A DNA stretch of 36,117 nucleotides from CAYPTJ01 sp964413845 (lineage in GTDB: Bacteria; Patescibacteriota; WWE3; 9FT-COMBO-53-11): positions 1-36,117 of the forward strand of contig CAYPTJ010000053.1 of the NCBI GenBank assembly GCA_964413845.1, in the 5' to 3' direction. The first letter of the stretch is position 1. Each line of letters opens with the position of its first letter. The position numbers were made by a program, and so were the translations under genes. This document shows, piece by piece, positions 16,422-22,724 of the stretch. Under the pieces are notes generated by a model. That model was given only the letters and a program-made list of their open reading frames with translations. It was not told the DNA's origin and did no database searches.

Positions 16422-17708
16422 GTGGTGGTAAGATTTATCTCCCCAATTTCGGAAAAAATTGCCTTGAATACCTTTGCTCAGCTATCAGGTAGATTTGCTG
16501 TCTTAACCATTACTCTTTTTATAACCGCTTTGGTCACGCGTAGCTTGGGACGAGCTAGTTATGGTGATTATTCGCTTGCGCGCAACTTTATGCTTCTTTT
16601 TACTCTCGGGGTAGATTTTGGCTTAAACGCGGTTACAGTGAGGGAGATTACACGCCAAAAAGGTACTACTCAGCGATATTTTGCGAACCTTCTTTCTTTA
16701 CGCCTTCTGATTGCTTCTTTCTTCATCATTTTAGGTGCGCTGTTGCTTCCTCTTTTTCCTTACCCCACTGCGGTTAAGTGGGGAATCTTAATCACCCTTT
16801 TGATTCTTATCCCTTGGAGCCTTCAGGCAACGGTAAATACAATCTTTCAAGCCAATCTTCGTTACGGTCTTTCAACGTTTGCCCTTGTCTTAGGGCAGCT
16901 GGCTACCTTAATTCTTGTTTATCTAGGGTTTTTAAAAGGGTGGGGCTTGCTCTTTTTCCTTGGGGCAGGTTTGGTTGGACACATTATTTTAGTAGTGGTT
17001 GCTTTCAATTTGGTTGGGAGATTTGGGGTTACCCTTTCTTTTGGCGGCGATTGGAAGCTTTGGAGAAGACTACTTTTACTAACTCTCCCTCTTGGATTGA
17101 TGTTGATCTTTTCCGAAATCAACGCGAAGGCGGATCTTTTTCTCCTTTCGCTTCTTCCCCTTCCAAAACGATTGGGTCTTGGGCAAAGTGAGACGGTTGG
17201 GGTCTACAGCCTTGCCTATCAAATCTTTAATAATGCGATCATCTTTCCAACGTTCTTTATGAATGCGTTCTTTCCAGTGATGGTGGTTGATTTTAAAGAA
17301 GATTGGTTAAGGTTTATCCAAAGATGTCGTAGAGCAATAGCGTTTCTTTTTGGAGTTTCGATTTTAGGTTTGGGAGTTGGTTTTACCTTCGCTCCTTGGG
17401 CAATCAGAATTATTGCCGGGGAGGGATTTGAGCATTCCGCAACCGCTCTGAGAATCCTTCTTTTGGGACTCCCTTTATTTTTCCTCACCTCGCCTCTACA
17501 GTGGTTTTTAGTTACTGTGGGGAAAGAGCGAATTCTCCCTTGTATTTATGGGGTAGCAGCAGTATTTAATATCTTTCTTAATCTTATTTTTATTCCCAAA
17601 TTTTCTTACCAAGCTTCGGCAGTATTAGTTCTTGTAACTGAGGGGTTAATTCTTATTCTTTTGGGGGTAGCAAGTTGGAAGGCCTTGGTTACTGAGCCGA
17701 ATAAATAA
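16422..17708 (+). CDS. Polysaccharide/lipid-linked sugar flippase (Wzx/MATE-like)
   Basis: Polytopic membrane protein of about 428 aa, with roughly 12-14 hydrophobic segments. The N-terminus SEKIALNTFAQLSGR followed by LVTRSLGRASYGDYSLA is the classic start of oligosaccharide flippases in the MOP superfamily, with later matches such as LPLGLMLIFSEINAKADLFLL. Likely role: moving undecaprenyl-linked sugars across the membrane. MurJ function cannot be excluded. The open frame begins inside tRNA-Val, so the start must be later; GTG 16422 is my choice, GTG 16425 or TTG 16464 are alternatives, and none has a clear ribosome site. The gene starts only 22 nt after tRNA-Val and overlaps the convergent gene by 20 nt. 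Confidence 0.8.
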   Translation: MVVRFISPISEKIALNTFAQLSGRFAVLTITLFITALVTRSLGRASYGDYSLARNFMLLFTLGVDFGLNAVTVREITRQKGTTQRYFANLLSLRLLIASFFIILGALLLPLFPYPTAVKWGILITLLILIPWSLQATVNTIFQANLRYGLSTFALVLGQLATLILVYLGFLKGWGLLFFLGAGLVGHIILVVVAFNLVGRFGVTLSFGGDWKLWRRLLLLTLPLGLMLIFSEINAKADLFLLSLLPLPKRLGLGQSETVGVYSLAYQIFNNAIIFPTFFMNAFFPVMVVDFKEDWLRFIQRCRRAIAFLFGVSILGLGVGFTFAPWAIRIIAGEGFEHSATALRILLLGLPLFFLTSPLQWFLVTVGKERILPCIYGVAAVFNIFLNLIFIPKFSYQASAVLVLVTEGLILILLGVASWKALVTEPNK

Positions 17709-18471
17709 CGGTTATCTCCTTTTTTGTTTCATTTCCGGTTCGATCGGTAGCAGTGATGATGAGTTTTACCTCCCCTTCCCGTGCAGCAAGCATCACAAAG
17801 GTAAAGTTCCCGTCAGCAAGAACAGTAGCTTGAAGATCATTTACCCTAACGATCACCCCCGGTTCAGTTTTTCCTGAAACTCGGATCTTGTTATTTTCTC
17901 CCGAAAACTGTTGCTTCTCTTTTGGCTTGTTAACCGTCAGTTTTGGTGGTGTGTCATCAAAGATAATCTTTAAAACTGATGATTTAAGACTGACATTTCC
18001 TGCCCCATCCTTAGCGGTAGCGGTGATTTGGTTCTCCCCTTCATTTAGAGGAACCGCAGGAAAGGTGAGCTGTCCACCTTTTTCGGCAACTGTCTTTCCT
18101 GCTTCGTTGTCGTTAACAAAAAGTGTAACCTCTGACCCGGCTTCTGCATAACCCTCAATCTTGACCTTCTCTTTGTTAGTGTAGAGGGGAAGGGGGGAAA
18201 GGTAAGGTGGTGGGGGTGCAATCGTATCTTTTTGGAAGAATTCTCCGCTTCGCCCCCGAAGGACTGCCCAAAAGCTACCGACATTTGTGAGAAGGTTGAT
18301 CCCTATATAGTAAAGAACCACCAAGGCCAGAAGAGATGTCGCTAAGATTTTCACCAGCCGTCGAAGTTCGGTCTTTTCTTCTTTAGGAAGACCGCGCCAA
18401 TGCTTTTTAAGTGCTCGCTGTTTGGTGATTAGATATCTTTTGGTTGGTTTTACCTTCTTAAGAAATGTCAT
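17689..18471 (-). CDS. Membrane-anchored protein with two Ig-like domains
   Basis: A 260-aa protein with a basic cytoplasmic N-terminus (about 1-40), one transmembrane helix (about 42-62), a proline-rich linker (APPPPYLSPLP) and two tandem beta-sandwich repeats (about 97-176 and 180-258). The repeats carry typical bacterial Ig-like/glucodextranase-B-type phrases: VKIEGYAEAGSEVTLFVN, LNEGENQITATAKDGAGN, VRVNDLQATVLADGNFTF, and ITATDRTGNE. It is probably exposed outside the membrane; its ligand is unknown. ATG 18471 begins 2 nt after the encoded CCA of tRNA-Thr. Reading upstream goes through the tRNA in antisense of its usual sense and gives the well-known spurious CSSVVERSL-type peptide. No sorting motif is seen at the C-terminus. 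Confidence 0.75.
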   Translation of the reverse strand: MTFLKKVKPTKRYLITKQRALKKHWRGLPKEEKTELRRLVKILATSLLALVVLYYIGINLLTNVGSFWAVLRGRSGEFFQKDTIAPPPPYLSPLPLYTNKEKVKIEGYAEAGSEVTLFVNDNEAGKTVAEKGGQLTFPAVPLNEGENQITATAKDGAGNVSLKSSVLKIIFDDTPPKLTVNKPKEKQQFSGENNKIRVSGKTEPGVIVRVNDLQATVLADGNFTFVMLAAREGEVKLIITATDRTGNETKKEITVIYSAQ

Positions 18472-18473
18472 CT

Positions 18474-18548
18474 TGGAGCCGGTGAGAGGATTCGAACCTC
18501 TGACCCATCCCTTACGAAGGGATCGCTCTACCACTGAGCTACACCGGC
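18474..18548 (-). tRNA. tRNA-Thr (CGT)
   Basis: Complete cloverleaf on the minus strand. The acceptor stem pairs GCCGGTG with CACCGGC, the D-arm is AGCTCAGTGGTAGAGC, the anticodon arm ATCCC-TTCGTAA-GGGAT carries CGT, and the T-arm is AGAGGTTCGAATCCTCT. Discriminator T is followed by an encoded CCA at 18476-18474. The 5' end is partly duplicated 55 nt upstream (see the repeat at 18540-18608). Confidence 0.95.
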
Positions 18549-18608
18549 GAGCGTTATGAGCCGGTTGCGGAGCTTTCGGCAAAGCCGAAACTCGTACACC
18601 GGCGAGCG
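18540..18608. repeat. Palindromic element between 14-bp direct repeats at the tRNA-Thr 5' end
   Basis: TACACCGGCGAGCG occurs at 18540-18553 (ending in the tRNA-Thr 5' end) and again at 18595-18608. Between them lie 41 bases (18554-18594) holding a strong hairpin, AGCTTTCGG with CCGAAACT around a short loop. The core (18570-18597) matches the element upstream of ileS in the opposite orientation at 25 of 28 positions. The corresponding place next to tRNA-Gly runs uninterrupted, so this looks like an insertion that duplicated part of the tRNA gene. Confidence 0.75.
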
Positions 18609-18646
18609 AAGCGCGTTGGTGCTAGTGATTCGAAGAATCGCGTCCA
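18601..18646. repeat. Repeated element upstream of tRNA-Thr
   Basis: Read on the minus strand this begins TGGACGCGATT, has a small palindrome (GATTCTTCGAATC), then CTAGCACC and ends in CGCTCGC. The same architecture precedes tRNA-Gly at 22494-22540, with a different palindrome loop. It is either a shared tRNA promoter/leader region or another mobile repeat. Confidence 0.55.
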
Positions 18647-18715
18647 TCGGCAGGTTCAAGGTATATTTTAATGGAAATGAATGGAAATTGAAAGATGTTG
18701 TCTATCCTATAGAAT

Positions 18716-18744
18716 TTGCTTTTCTGAAGAAGATGTGATATTCT
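18716..18744 (+). promoter_or_regulatory. Promoter for the sortase gene (TTGCTT-17-TATTCT)
   Basis: TTGCTT (18716-18721), a 17-bp spacer and TATTCT (18739-18744). Transcription would start near 18751, giving a leader of about 25 nt with the Shine-Dalgarno GAGGAGG at 18763-18769, 6 nt before ATG 18776. Confidence 0.55.
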
Positions 18745-18775
18745 CTCCTTAAGAAAATAATAGAGGAGGAGAGAG

Positions 18776-19459
18776 ATGAGGTGGGGAAGATCAGCTCTTG
18801 TTCTTTTTGTCTTAATGGGAATGATCTTTCTTCAAGTTGCTGGTTGGGTGGCAGGGGCGATCTCTGAAAGGGCAGCACCAGAGGAGGCAACTCCAAACCC
18901 AACTAAAACGCTGGTTCCTACCTACACGCCTACCCCTATCGGTGGCTCCCGACACCCAGACGTTTTGGTTGCTGGTCCACCGCCTCCAGGAACTGTTCTG
19001 ATCCGATTGGAGATTCCAAAGATTGGTTTTGTGAGCTCAGTCTTTCCAGTCGGTTTAGAGCAGACAGAGGAAGGGGTAGTTACCACGGAACCAGCTATGG
19101 ACACTGTGTGGGGTTTGGATCTTTCCAACCCTTTGGTACAGGCTTACGGATGGGGTGGACGAAATTACGTCGTCTGGGCCCACCGTGCCGATTGGGCTTC
19201 AAGATGGCCGGAGCTTGGGATAGGTGATAAGATCCTCTTTTTCACCATCAACCATTCTGAAGAAAGGGGTTTCTACGAAGTCTCTTACGAGGCACAGGTC
19301 GTTTCGTGGAGGATTATTCCCGTTGAAGTAGAAACCAATTTTTACCAAGCTTCAGAAACACCGGTGATTACCCTCGTCACCTGTCATCCAGAGAATGATC
19401 CTGACCCTCAATTTCGATTGGTGATCAGGGCTTTGTTCTCTTCTGCGCTGACCGACTGA
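18776..19459 (+). CDS. Sortase family cysteine transpeptidase
   Basis: A 227-aa protein with an N-terminal hydrophobic anchor (about 6-28), a Pro/Thr-rich spacer (about 38-60) and a sortase beta-barrel starting at VLIRLEIPKIGF. The catalytic triad is visible: His136 in VVWAHRADW, Cys203 in TLVTCHPEND and Arg214 or Arg218 in QFRLVIRA. Sortases cleave a sorting signal on secreted proteins and join them to the cell wall or to each other. The class is uncertain; the short TLVTC-type core fits class E/F-like enzymes. No substrate with a sorting signal is visible nearby. The start has a strong Shine-Dalgarno. Confidence 0.85.
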   Translation: MRWGRSALVLFVLMGMIFLQVAGWVAGAISERAAPEEATPNPTKTLVPTYTPTPIGGSRHPDVLVAGPPPPGTVLIRLEIPKIGFVSSVFPVGLEQTEEGVVTTEPAMDTVWGLDLSNPLVQAYGWGGRNYVVWAHRADWASRWPELGIGDKILFFTINHSEERGFYEVSYEAQVVSWRIIPVEVETNFYQASETPVITLVTCHPENDPDPQFRLVIRALFSSALTD

Positions 19460-19498
19460 TGTGATCCATGACGGCCAGCGCTTTCACTTTGAGGTAAA

Positions 19499-19530
19499 AA
19501 GGCCGCTGATAAAAGGTTTTCAGCGGCCTT
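19499..19530. terminator. Bidirectional hairpin terminator between sortase and kinase genes
   Basis: AAGGCCGCTGA (19499-19509) pairs with TCAGCGGCCTT (19520-19530), an 11-bp stem with a 10-nt loop. It is followed on the plus strand by TCTTTATT, and preceded by an A-run that reads as a T-run (TTTTTACC) on the minus strand. It therefore suits both convergent genes. Confidence 0.85.
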
Positions 19531-19532
19531 CT

Positions 19533-20150
19533 TTATTCCTGGACTTTCAGTGACTCCGAAATCTTGGCGATAATAAATTCTAAGTGGGCTTGATTGTTGA
19601 TGAAATCAAGCTCGTCGCGTTGAATAACCAAGATTGGGCATCGCAAAAAAACACCCGCCCATTCGTCGTAACGGTGATTGAGCTGTTCCAAATATTCACG
19701 ACTGATCCTTTTTTCGTACTCTCTTCCGCGAGATTTGATCTGCCTAACAAGTGTCCCCATCGACGCTTGCAAGTAAAGAATCAGATTTGGGGTGGGGAGG
19801 ATCACGGTTAAGGTTTTGTACAGGTTTTCATAAAGTTGGTATTCGCGCACTCCCATTACCTCTTGCAGGTTGCAGGCGAAGATTTCTGCATCCTCATAAA
19901 TGGTTCGATCCTGAACTGCCTCACCTGGGAAGCTTGCGATCTGACGAAGAATTCCACACCGTTGGGCAAGAAAGAAAATCTGAGAGTGAAATGCCCAACG
20001 TGCCATATCTTTGTAAAAATCAGAAAGATACGGGTTCTCCTCCACCGGCTCAAAGAAAGGTTCCCAACCAAGCCTTTTGCGTAGGCAATTAACAAGTTCC
20101 GTCTTGCCAACGCCGATGTTTCCTGCAACTGCTACAAAAAGTTTGGCCAC
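19533..20150 (-). CDS. Deoxynucleoside kinase (dGK/dCK family)
   Basis: Cytosolic kinase that phosphorylates salvaged deoxynucleosides. From GTG 20150 (205 aa): the P-loop VAVAGNIGVGKTELV (10-17 is GNIGVGKT), EPVEENPYLSDFYKDMARWAFHSQIFFLAQR typical of the substrate pocket, the DRT motif in AVQDRTIYEDAEIF (equivalent to the DRS of the family), LILYLQAS and the lid arginines in IKSRGREYEKRIS. Substrate preference (dA, dG or dC) cannot be read from sequence. The GTG has the Shine-Dalgarno AGGAGGG just upstream; the 20 extra codons back to 20210 are not family-like. It is divergent from pdxS. Confidence 0.88.
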   Translation of the reverse strand: MAKLFVAVAGNIGVGKTELVNCLRKRLGWEPFFEPVEENPYLSDFYKDMARWAFHSQIFFLAQRCGILRQIASFPGEAVQDRTIYEDAEIFACNLQEVMGVREYQLYENLYKTLTVILPTPNLILYLQASMGTLVRQIKSRGREYEKRISREYLEQLNHRYDEWAGVFLRCPILVIQRDELDFINNQAHLEFIIAKISESLKVQE

Positions 20151-20163
20151 ATCCCCTCCTTTC

Positions 20164-20192
20164 TTGCGATTTTTCAAAAGAGCGTTTATGAT
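20164..20192 (+). promoter_or_regulatory. Promoter for pdxS (TTGCGA-17-TATGAT)
   Basis: TTGCGA (20164-20169), 17 bp, TATGAT (20187-20192). The predicted start near 20199 leaves a leader of about 35 nt with GGGAGGGGAG just before ATG 20234. A minus-strand TATAGT (20201-20196) nearby may serve the divergent kinase gene. Confidence 0.5.
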
Positions 20193-20233
20193 GAAACTAT
20201 AGCACGTCAAAAGTGGAAGTAAAGGGAGGGGAG

Positions 20234-21118
20234 ATGAAAGAGAAGGCGACTTGGAGAGTGAAGAGAGGGTTAGCCCAGATGCTCAAAGGTGGGGTGATTA
20301 TGGATGTGGTTAATCCCGATCAAGCGAAGATCGCTGAGGAGGCGGGGGCGGTGGCGGTAATGGCTTTGGAACGCGTTCCCGCTGATATTCGCGCCCAAGG
20401 TGGGGTAGCGCGGATGAGCGATCCAGAGTTGATCTTAAAGATTATGGAGATGGTTTCTATCCCGGTAATGGCCAAGGTGAGGATCGGCCATTTTGTGGAA
20501 GCTCAAATTGCGGAAGCGTTAGGGGTAGATTTCATTGATGAATCCGAGGTCCTTACGCCCGCAGATGAGGAGCATCATATTGATAAGCACGTTTTCAAAG
20601 TTCCCTTTGTTTGCGGTTGCCGTAATTTAGGAGAGGCACTGCGTCGGATCGCTGAGGGAGCGGCAATGATCCGTACCAAAGGCGAAGCGGGGACAGGGAA
20701 TGTCGTTGAGGCGGTGCGTCATGCACGCTCCGTCTTAGGTGGTATTCGTCAGCTTCAAGCAAAGCGTAAAGATGAGCTTATGGAAGCGGCCAAGGAGATG
20801 GAAGCCCCCTACGAGTTGGTTCTGGAAGTAGCCGAGACTGGAAAGCTTCCGGTGGTGAATTTTGCCGCCGGAGGAATCGCCACCCCCGCCGATGCCGCGT
20901 TGATGATGCAACTGGGGATGGATGGGATCTTTGTTGGCTCTGGAATCTTCAAAGCAGAGGACCCCGCCAAGCGAGCCAAAGCGATCGTTGAGGCAGTGAC
21001 TTACTACAACGATCCTGCGATCCTTGCCAAAGTTTCCAAAGGGTTGGGAGAGGCGATGCGGGGGACTGAGATCAACAAAATCCCTAAGGAGGAGCGGTTA
21101 GCGCCCCGAGGAGAGTAG
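20234..21118 (+). CDS. pdxS: Pyridoxal 5'-phosphate synthase, lyase subunit PdxS
   Basis: Synthase subunit of the DXP-independent vitamin B6 pathway: it builds PLP from ribose 5-phosphate, glyceraldehyde 3-phosphate and ammonia, normally supplied by the glutaminase PdxT. From ATG 20234 the protein is 294 aa, the canonical length, with Asp24 (IMDVVNPDQA), Lys81 (VMAKVRIGHF) and Lys149 (IRTKGEAGTGN) at their usual positions. The phosphate-binding loops NFAAGGIATPADAA and GIFVGSGIF are present. A Shine-Dalgarno overlaps GGGAGGGGAG. No pdxT gene is in this window, so the ammonia source is open. Confidence 0.96.
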   Translation: MKEKATWRVKRGLAQMLKGGVIMDVVNPDQAKIAEEAGAVAVMALERVPADIRAQGGVARMSDPELILKIMEMVSIPVMAKVRIGHFVEAQIAEALGVDFIDESEVLTPADEEHHIDKHVFKVPFVCGCRNLGEALRRIAEGAAMIRTKGEAGTGNVVEAVRHARSVLGGIRQLQAKRKDELMEAAKEMEAPYELVLEVAETGKLPVVNFAAGGIATPADAALMMQLGMDGIFVGSGIFKAEDPAKRAKAIVEAVTYYNDPAILAKVSKGLGEAMRGTEINKIPKEERLAPRGE

Positions 21119-21132
21119 CGACAACGATTGTT

Positions 21133-21167
21133 CGGCCTTAGCCGTTAGGGTTAAGGCCGTTTCTTTT
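21133..21167 (+). terminator. Rho-independent terminator after pdxS
   Basis: CGGCCTTA (21133-21140) pairs with TAAGGCCG (21152-21159) and is followed by TTTCTTTT. It lies 15 nt after the pdxS stop, marking pdxS as a single-gene unit. Confidence 0.85.
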
Positions 21168-21212
21168 AGTGGTAAGATTAAGGTTAACAATTCTTCAAGG
21201 AAAGGAGGGAAG

Positions 21213-21578
21213 GTGCGAAGAGCGCGGAATAAACCGGTCGCGGTTTTGGAAGTGGTTTTTGAGGGAAAGAAGGCAACTGTTCTCATCTTTGAGCACCAGC
21301 TTGAGCTTTACCGGTGGGTTTTCACCAGTACCCCACTTCCAGGATTTCCGGAACCACAGTTTGAGACAGGCGAGAAGATCTTTATCCGGATCTCTGATCT
21401 AGGGCGGATGCAGGGGAGCATTAAGATCACTTTAAACTCCGGAGTGCGTCTTCGCAACGATTTTTGGATCATAGTCAGATATGTGGATCGGAAGAAGTGG
21501 GTGGGGACTTTGGATGGGATCACCCCTCGCCCCTTGGTGACGATTGAGGTTTTAGAGCGATGGGGGAGGAAAGAGTGA
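21213..21578 (+). CDS. Hypothetical protein, 121 aa
   Basis: I do not recognise this family. It is likely a real gene: GTG 21213 has an AGGAGG a few bases upstream, a possible extended -10 (TGGTAAGAT, about 21170-21178) precedes it, and it is bracketed by terminators on both sides. The protein is soluble, basic at both ends (RRARNKPV, RWGRKE), rich in beta-strand patterns (VAVLEVVFEGKKATVLIFEHQLELYRW, EKIFIRISDL, GSIKITLNSGVRL, FWIIVRYVDRKKW) and has no cysteine or membrane segment. It may be a small all-beta domain. No function is proposed. Confidence 0.65.
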   Translation: MRRARNKPVAVLEVVFEGKKATVLIFEHQLELYRWVFTSTPLPGFPEPQFETGEKIFIRISDLGRMQGSIKITLNSGVRLRNDFWIIVRYVDRKKWVGTLDGITPRPLVTIEVLERWGRKE

Positions 21579-21580
21579 GC

Positions 21581-21618
21581 AAGGGTTAGCTTTTAGGAAG
21601 GGCTAACCCTTTGTTTTT
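21581..21618 (+). terminator. Rho-independent terminator after the 121-aa gene
   Basis: AAGGGTTAGC (21581-21590) pairs perfectly with GCTAACCCTT (21602-21611), followed by TGTTTTT. The convergent uppS stop codon lies inside this hairpin. On the minus strand there is no T-run, so it serves mainly the plus strand. Confidence 0.85.
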
Positions 21619-22408
21619 CGGGTACAAAACTATCCCCACCAAACCGTCTCTCTCGTTTTTCAAAATCGCAGATGGCAGCAAGAAGATCTTTTGGGGTGAG
21701 ATCAGGGAAATAGATCGGGGTGAAGTACCACTCCGCGTATGCCGATTGAAAGGGCATAAACCCGCTGGTGCGCAGTTCCCCACCGGTGCGGATGATTAAA
21801 TCTGGGTTAGGCAAGCCGGCGGTATCAAAGTAAGAAGAGATAAGTTTCACGTTTATCCGCTTTGGAGGGATCCTAGCAGCGATTATCTTTTGAATTGCGC
21901 GGATGAGCTCATCCTCGCCGCCGTAATCAAGAGCAAGATTGAGGTTGAATTTGGTGTTTCTAGCGGTTTTGGTCTCCAGCTGTTCAAGGCCTCGCCGAAG
22001 TGCCCAATTGATCCTATCTTTTCGCCCCAAATGCCGAAAGCGAACTCCCTTTTCTTGAAGTTCCTCAAGATCAATCTCTTTTAGGGTTTCAAGGAAAAAT
22101 TTCATCAGGAAGGGAACGGTTCCATCCTTACGCTTCCAATTTTCAGTTGAGAAAACCCAGAAGGTAACCGTTTTTATCCCCCAGCGGCGAGTTGCCTCGG
22201 CAATACCCTTTAAAACTTCTCGCCCAGCATGGTGACCTTCAAGAGGATTTGAAAATCCTCTTGCAATCGCCGCACGGCGGTTCCCATCACAGAGGACTGC
22301 TAAGTGATTCAATTTCCTCGGATCAACTTTGTAGGAGGGGATCTTCTCCCAACAAGTTTTAACTTGGTTTAGCCACTTCTCAACTGTTCTTGGCTCATTT
22401 TGACCCAT
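21593..22408 (-). CDS. uppS: Isoprenyl (undecaprenyl) diphosphate synthase
   Basis: Cis-prenyltransferase that makes the C55 lipid carrier used by MraY and flippases. The family opening HLAVLCDGNRRAAIARG gives catalytic Asp41, followed by HHAGREVLKGIAEATRRWGIKTVTFWVFSTENWKR and the C-terminal PDLIIRTGGELRTSGFMPFQSAYAEWYFTPIYFPDL block. Length is 271 aa, with about 30 extra N-terminal residues before the core. In the first motif the usual aromatic residue after GN-R-R is replaced (RRAA rather than RWA). The start ATG 22408 lies 13 nt after the tRNA-Gly 3' end, suggesting a shared transcript. Chain length is inferred, not shown. Confidence 0.9.
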   Translation of the reverse strand: MGQNEPRTVEKWLNQVKTCWEKIPSYKVDPRKLNHLAVLCDGNRRAAIARGFSNPLEGHHAGREVLKGIAEATRRWGIKTVTFWVFSTENWKRKDGTVPFLMKFFLETLKEIDLEELQEKGVRFRHLGRKDRINWALRRGLEQLETKTARNTKFNLNLALDYGGEDELIRAIQKIIAARIPPKRINVKLISSYFDTAGLPNPDLIIRTGGELRTSGFMPFQSAYAEWYFTPIYFPDLTPKDLLAAICDFEKRERRFGGDSFVPEKQRVSPS

Positions 22409-22421
22409 TTACGGTTGTTGA

Positions 22422-22495
22422 TGGAGCGGGTGAGGGGAATCGAACCCCCGTTACCACCTTGGGAAGGTGGCGTTGAACCACTCAACTACACCCGC
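22422..22495 (-). tRNA. tRNA-Gly (CCC)
   Basis: Complete cloverleaf on the minus strand. Acceptor GCGGGTG pairs with CACCCGC, D-arm AGTTGAGTGGTTCAACG, anticodon arm CCACC-TTCCCAA-GGTGG with anticodon CCC, T-arm GGGGGTTCGATTCCCCT. Discriminator T is followed by an encoded CCA (22424-22422). Confidence 0.95.
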
Positions 22496-22540
22496 GAGCG
22501 TAGCGAGCGGATGCTAGCGATTTTAACAAAATCGCGTCCA
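22494..22540. repeat. Repeated element upstream of tRNA-Gly
   Basis: On the minus strand it reads TGGACGCGATTTTG, closes a perfect palindrome (GCGATTTT with AAAATCGC), then CTAGCATCC and GCTCGCTACGCTCGC, running into the tRNA. It is the counterpart of 18601-18646 next to tRNA-Thr. Confidence 0.55.
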
Positions 22541-22549
22541 CTCGCAAAC

Positions 22550-22645
22550 TGGCGGTCCCGACCCGCCGATTCGGCGGGCGATCTCTTAGGTATAATTTGG
22601 CGGCTCCGACCCGCCGATTTGGCGGGCGATCTCTTAGGTATAATT
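22550..22645 (-). repeat. Two 48-bp tandem copies of tRNA 3' ends with palindromic T-arms
   Basis: Units 22550-22597 and 22598-22645 directly follow tRNA-Asp (minus strand). Each reads AATTATACCTAAGAGATC, a 19-nt arm built on CCCGCC-(AAATC or GAATC)-GGCGGG, an acceptor 3' strand and GCCA. The first unit ends CGGAGCCGCCA, identical to tRNA-Asp. The second ends CGGGACCGCCA, identical in its acceptor part to the relic at 22994-23071. The normal T-arm of tRNA-Asp is 17 nt with a TTCAAAT loop, so in both copies the T-arm has been exchanged for a palindrome. Confidence 0.8.
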
Positions 22646-22724
22646 TGGCGGCTCCGACCGGATTTGAACCGGCGATCTCTTCCTTGACAAGGAAGCGTGT
22701 TAGGCCGGACTACACTACGGAGCC
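22646..22724 (-). tRNA. tRNA-Asp (GTC)
   Basis: Complete cloverleaf on the minus strand. Acceptor GGCTCCG pairs with CGGAGCC, D-arm GTGTAGTCCGGCCTAACAC, anticodon arm CTTCC-TTGTCAA-GGAAG with GTC, T-arm GCCGG-TTCAAAT-CCGGT. The discriminator is G, as expected for tRNA-Asp, and CCA is encoded. Its 5' 15 nt overlap the end of the GIY-YIG gene. Confidence 0.95.

Noticed and set aside
16426..16434. TGGTAAGAT as an extended -10 for the flippase
   Set aside because: It overlaps the most likely start codon, and the tRNA-Val promoter can supply the transcript.
18472..18582. N-terminal extension of the Ig-like protein
   Set aside because: It translates tRNA-Thr into the familiar spurious CSSVVERSL-type peptide; the real ATG is 18471.
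18556..18738. Plus-strand 60-codon frame between tRNA-Thr and sortase
   Set aside because: It covers repeats and promoter sequence and has no protein-like features.
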